Origin: HXMU1420-13 sp965249965
GTDB taxonomy: Bacteria; Bacteroidota; Rhodothermia; Balneolales; Balneolaceae
DNA length: 64,000 nt
Reading direction: 5' to 3'
Assembly (NCBI GenBank): GCA_965249965.1
Contig: OZ252262.1
Location: 1,240,001-1,304,000, forward strand
Of this stretch, positions 62,820-64,000 are shown one piece after another. The translations under genes and the position numbers were made by a program. The notes beneath the pieces are model-generated. The model did not search any database, had not been told where the DNA came from, and saw only the letters and a list, made by a program, of their open reading frames with translations. Within the stretch, counting starts at the first letter, position 1. Every line of letters begins with the position of its first letter.

Positions 62820-63389
62820 TTACACCGTCATAATTTCAGATTCTTTGTGATTGAAAAGGTCTTCAACAGTTTTAGTATGATTATCCGTTACGTTCTGTAC
62901 GTTTTCTTCCGCTTCGTACTTCGAATCTTCCGGAAATGAATGTTCCTCTACTGCTTTTTTAATTTGGTCGTTGGCTTCACGGCGTGAGTTTCTTATGCTG
63001 ATTCTTGCTTGTTCGGTCTTATCCTTGGCAACTTTTACTAACTCTTTTCTTCGTTCTTCGGTTAGAATGGGAAGTGGAATTCGGATAAGTTCGCCATCGT
63101 TCATTGGGTTAAGCCCAAGACCTGATGCCATGATCGCTTTTTCGATGTCGTGCATCACACTTTTATCGTAGGGTTGAACCATTAACATTCTAGCTTCAGG
63201 CGCTGAAATATTTGCTAATTGTTGAAGCGGAGTTTGGGCTCCATAATATTCCACATTTATAGAAGAAATAAGAGCAGGATTAGCTTTACCAGCTCGTATA
63301 TGTGAAAATTCCTTTTTTAGATATTGGATGGCGTCATCCATTTTCATGTCTGCTTCGTCGATAATATCTTGTAGTTCTTCAGCGATCAT
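62820..63389 (-). CDS. frr: Ribosome recycling factor
   Basis: Splits post-termination ribosomes with EF-G. 189 aa, slightly above the usual 185. Family segments: MKMDDAIQYLKKEFSHIRAG, ANPALISSINVEYYGAQTPL, LANISAPEARMLMVQPYDKS, ALMDIEKAI-type (VMHDIEKAIMASGLGLNP), and LIRIPLPILTEERRKELVKV. The C-terminal helix ends with KTVEDLFNHKESEIM. It is followed directly by smc. Confidence 0.97.
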   Translation of the reverse strand: MIAEELQDIIDEADMKMDDAIQYLKKEFSHIRAGKANPALISSINVEYYGAQTPLQQLANISAPEARMLMVQPYDKSVMHDIEKAIMASGLGLNPMNDGELIRIPLPILTEERRKELVKVAKDKTEQARISIRNSRREANDQIKKAVEEHSFPEDSKYEAEENVQNVTDNHTKTVEDLFNHKESEIMTV

Positions 63390-63515
63390 AGCTAATCAAT
63401 TTTGTTAACTCCATGGCTTTAGGCCAATTTGTAGTGGGTGAATTTACTAAAAGTGAACATCAATTTTATAGCGAAATCTGGGCATTAAAATCATATTAAT
63501 TACTTTTTGGTGATA

Positions 63516-63523
63516 TAAATTTG
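63516..63523 (+). promoter_or_regulatory. Candidate -7 element of a Bacteroidota-type promoter
   Basis: TAAATTTG is a perfect TAnnTTTG match 57 bases before the last gene's start; no good -33 TTG is spaced correctly, so support is weak. Confidence 0.3.
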
Positions 63524-63579
63524 CCTACAATTAAGGGTATCGCAAATCAGTTGTGTATTCATACAGAATACTAATTAAC

Positions 63580-64000
63580 ATGCCATCTATGAAAAAGCTA
63601 TTACCTCTCGTTCTCGTCGCGGGTTTACTCGTCCATTGTCAATCCAATAATTCAGAAGCCGAGGAGGTTGTAGCTGTTGATATAACCGATGCTATTTTTA
63701 CCGAAATAGCTACTGATTGTTCAAATTATGCTGATTTTTATACCTCAACTGTTACAGATATAAAAGAAAATGTACGATTCACAGGAAATGTAAACGTCGT
63801 CACGTTCAATGAAAATTGTCAGATTTCTGTGAATGGAATTCCAAACCACGATTTTAATGATCAATCTGCAAGCTTTGCAACTGACGTGAGCGAAAATCAA
63901 CGGATTTTCACGGTTCCGAGAAATCCTGAAAAAGCGGCAACTCCGAACTCGTTATCGCAAACATATTTTGATGCAGTAATGTTAAACGGGGTAGTAGTGG
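63580..64000 (+). CDS. YHYH-domain-like lipoprotein, 3' end cut by window edge
   Basis: The plus-strand frame from ATG 63580 is open to the edge (140 codons). An internal ATG at 63589 is an equally good start. The signal peptide ends LLVHCQ, indicating a lipoprotein. The middle holds VTFNENCQISVNGIPNHDFN and EKAATPNSLSQTYFDAVMLN, resembling YHYH-domain exported proteins (ISNGIPNH and NGV segments); the YHYH motif itself would lie outside the window. Function is unknown. Confidence 0.6.
   Translation, partial: MPSMKKLLPLVLVAGLLVHCQSNNSEAEEVVAVDITDAIFTEIATDCSNYADFYTSTVTDIKENVRFTGNVNVVTFNENCQISVNGIPNHDFNDQSASFATDVSENQRIFTVPRNPEKAATPNSLSQTYFDAVMLNGVVV

Overview
The window looks like a chromosomal segment of a marine-type Balneolota (or related Rhodothermota/Bacteroidota) bacterium. 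Visual base composition is about 40% G+C. Many genes encode lipoproteins, TonB-type or beta-barrel outer membrane proteins, or secreted proteins. Four secreted proteins end in the QNYPNPFNPST-type type IX secretion (T9SS) C-terminal sorting domain common in that group. The phylum call is inferred from protein style, not from a marker tree.

Layout: 1-8000 holds a methylmalonyl-CoA epimerase fragment, two peptidyl-prolyl isomerase lipoproteins, a DUF4153 membrane protein, a secreted GH5 glycoside hydrolase and an AI-2E-type permease. 8000-8600 is non-coding and carries degenerate dispersed repeats. 8600-19500 has polX, a tyrosine-rich HAF/PKD lipoprotein, an M14 peptidase, and an M28 peptidase / TonB-C / TPR operon. 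19600-25130 has a TPP riboswitch in front of a TonB-dependent receptor, followed by a LytS-type operon: a degenerate kinase-like protein, an intact kinase and a LytTR regulator. 25150-33430 has a CotH protein, DUF2911, an amidohydrolase, two Wzi-like paralogues and msrA.

33630-44660 holds a PEGA/FISUMP gene broken by one stop, tRNA-Leu(GAG), and a long minus-strand housekeeping block (TPR, deoxynucleoside kinase, folK, folB, dnaA). A DnaA-box-rich intergenic region that may be oriC follows, then prmC. Next come an outer membrane protein, a HAD phosphatase and a PrcB-like gene pair whose first copy is a pseudogene. 44780-64000 has enolase, a 1208-residue CotH/lamin-tail surface protein, a secreted endonuclease I, a TPR-LuxR membrane regulator flanked by two related small proteins, recF-dciA-like-ybbR, ispH, a LuxR/cytochrome b561 pair, smc, frr and the start of a YHYH-like lipoprotein.

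The most unusual features are: the kinase-like protein lacking the catalytic histidine and N-box, in an operon with an intact kinase; three 20-bp-phased repeats just upstream of that operon; the riboswitch with a clear Shine-Dalgarno-masking hairpin; and two genes each interrupted by a single in-frame stop. No CRISPR array, insertion sequence, prophage or defence island was seen.
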